Origin: Tumulicola sp039922955
GTDB lineage: Bacteria > Vulcanimicrobiota > Vulcanimicrobiia > Vulcanimicrobiales > Vulcanimicrobiaceae
Assembly: GCA_039922955.1 (NCBI GenBank)
Contig: JBDTDR010000088.1
Span: 1-6,573, forward strand
Direction: 5' to 3'
Length of the DNA: 6,573 nt
Within the stretch, counting starts at the first letter, position 1. Each line of letters opens with the position of its first letter. A program made the translations under genes and the position numbers. Shown here piece after piece: positions 6,301-6,573 of the stretch. The notes under the pieces are model-generated. The model searched no databases. It was not told the origin of the DNA and saw only the letters and a list, made by a program, of their open reading frames with translations.

Positions 6301-6573
6301 GTGGGTGAAGAGCGCAACCTGCTGATCGCCGGCGGCCGCCTGGTGGATCCCTCGCTGGAGCTGGACGGCCTGCGCGATGTGCGGATCGCCGGCGGCGTCG
6401 TCGCCGAGATCGGCGAGCATCTCGAAGCCCGCCCCCGCGAGCCGGTGCTGGATGCGCGTAACGCCGTGGTGGCTCCGGGGTTCATCGACATGCACGTGCA
6501 TTTGCGCGAGCCCGGATTTCCGGAAAAAGAGACGATCGCGACCGGTACGGAAGCGGCCGTGCGGGGCGGCTTT
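6301..6573 (+). CDS. pyrC: Dihydroorotase, N-terminal part, runs off the right edge
   Basis: Dihydroorotase cyclises carbamoyl-aspartate to dihydroorotate, the third step of UMP synthesis. The 91 residues in view contain the amidohydrolase N-terminal beta-sandwich strand LLIAGGRLVDPSLELDGLRD (7-26), APGFIDMHVHLREPG (58-72) with the zinc-binding His-X-His at 65-67, and EKETIATGTEAAVRGGF, typical of the type I (Bacillus-type, allantoinase-related) class. The frame is closed by TGA at 6292-6294, so GTG at 6301 is the first possible start; it lies 14 bases after the pyrB stop. No clear ribosome binding site precedes it, which suggests translation by re-initiation from pyrB. The next in-frame GTG, at 6343, would remove the first beta strand. 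Metal-loop lysine and later histidines lie beyond the window. Confidence 0.95.
   Translation, partial: MGEERNLLIAGGRLVDPSLELDGLRDVRIAGGVVAEIGEHLEARPREPVLDARNAVVAPGFIDMHVHLREPGFPEKETIATGTEAAVRGGF

Overview
The window is about two-thirds G+C and reads as bacterial chromosome from a lineage with an outer membrane, because its left end carries the start of a TonB-dependent receptor. It also carries pyrR next to pyrB and pyrC, an arrangement best known from Firmicutes, Actinobacteria, Deinococcota and neighbouring phyla. A G+C-rich diderm outside the Proteobacteria (for example Eremiobacterota or a relative) would fit, but this is inference and I cannot place it by sequence alone. There is no rRNA, tRNA, CRISPR array, insertion sequence or prophage gene in view.

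Layout. On the minus strand, reading right to left, there is a regulator locus (2135 down to 808) followed after a 158-base gap by the first 216 codons of a TonB-dependent receptor (649 down to the left edge). The regulator has a helical-repeat body and a C-terminal LuxR-type DNA-binding domain, but the two parts lie in different frames, so the copy as sequenced is frameshifted. On the plus strand, starting 104 bases from the regulator's start codon, four tightly packed genes follow: valS (2240-4858), pyrR (4858-5400), pyrB (5384-6286) and the 5' part of pyrC (6301 to the right edge). The spacings are a 1-base overlap, a 17-base overlap and a 14-base gap, which implies one transcript.

How the genes work together. 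PyrB and PyrC catalyse the second and third steps of de novo UMP synthesis, and PyrR is the uridine-nucleotide-sensing RNA-binding attenuator of that pathway. The unusual passenger is valyl-tRNA synthetase at the head of the cluster. The valS leader contains the only exact match I found on the plus strand to the core of the PyrR RNA-binding loop (UCCNGNGAGG), which would place valS under pyrimidine control too. This is the most testable new idea in the window.

Other points of interest are a receptor leader that can fold into two mutually exclusive hairpins, one covering the ribosome binding site; an 8-base box shared by the upstream regions of the two minus-strand genes, which suggests a leaderless regulator mRNA; and an aspartate carbamoyltransferase whose phosphate-binding loop reads STRTF instead of the usual STRTR. 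Otherwise the window is ordinary housekeeping sequence and I see no clear undescribed multi-gene system.
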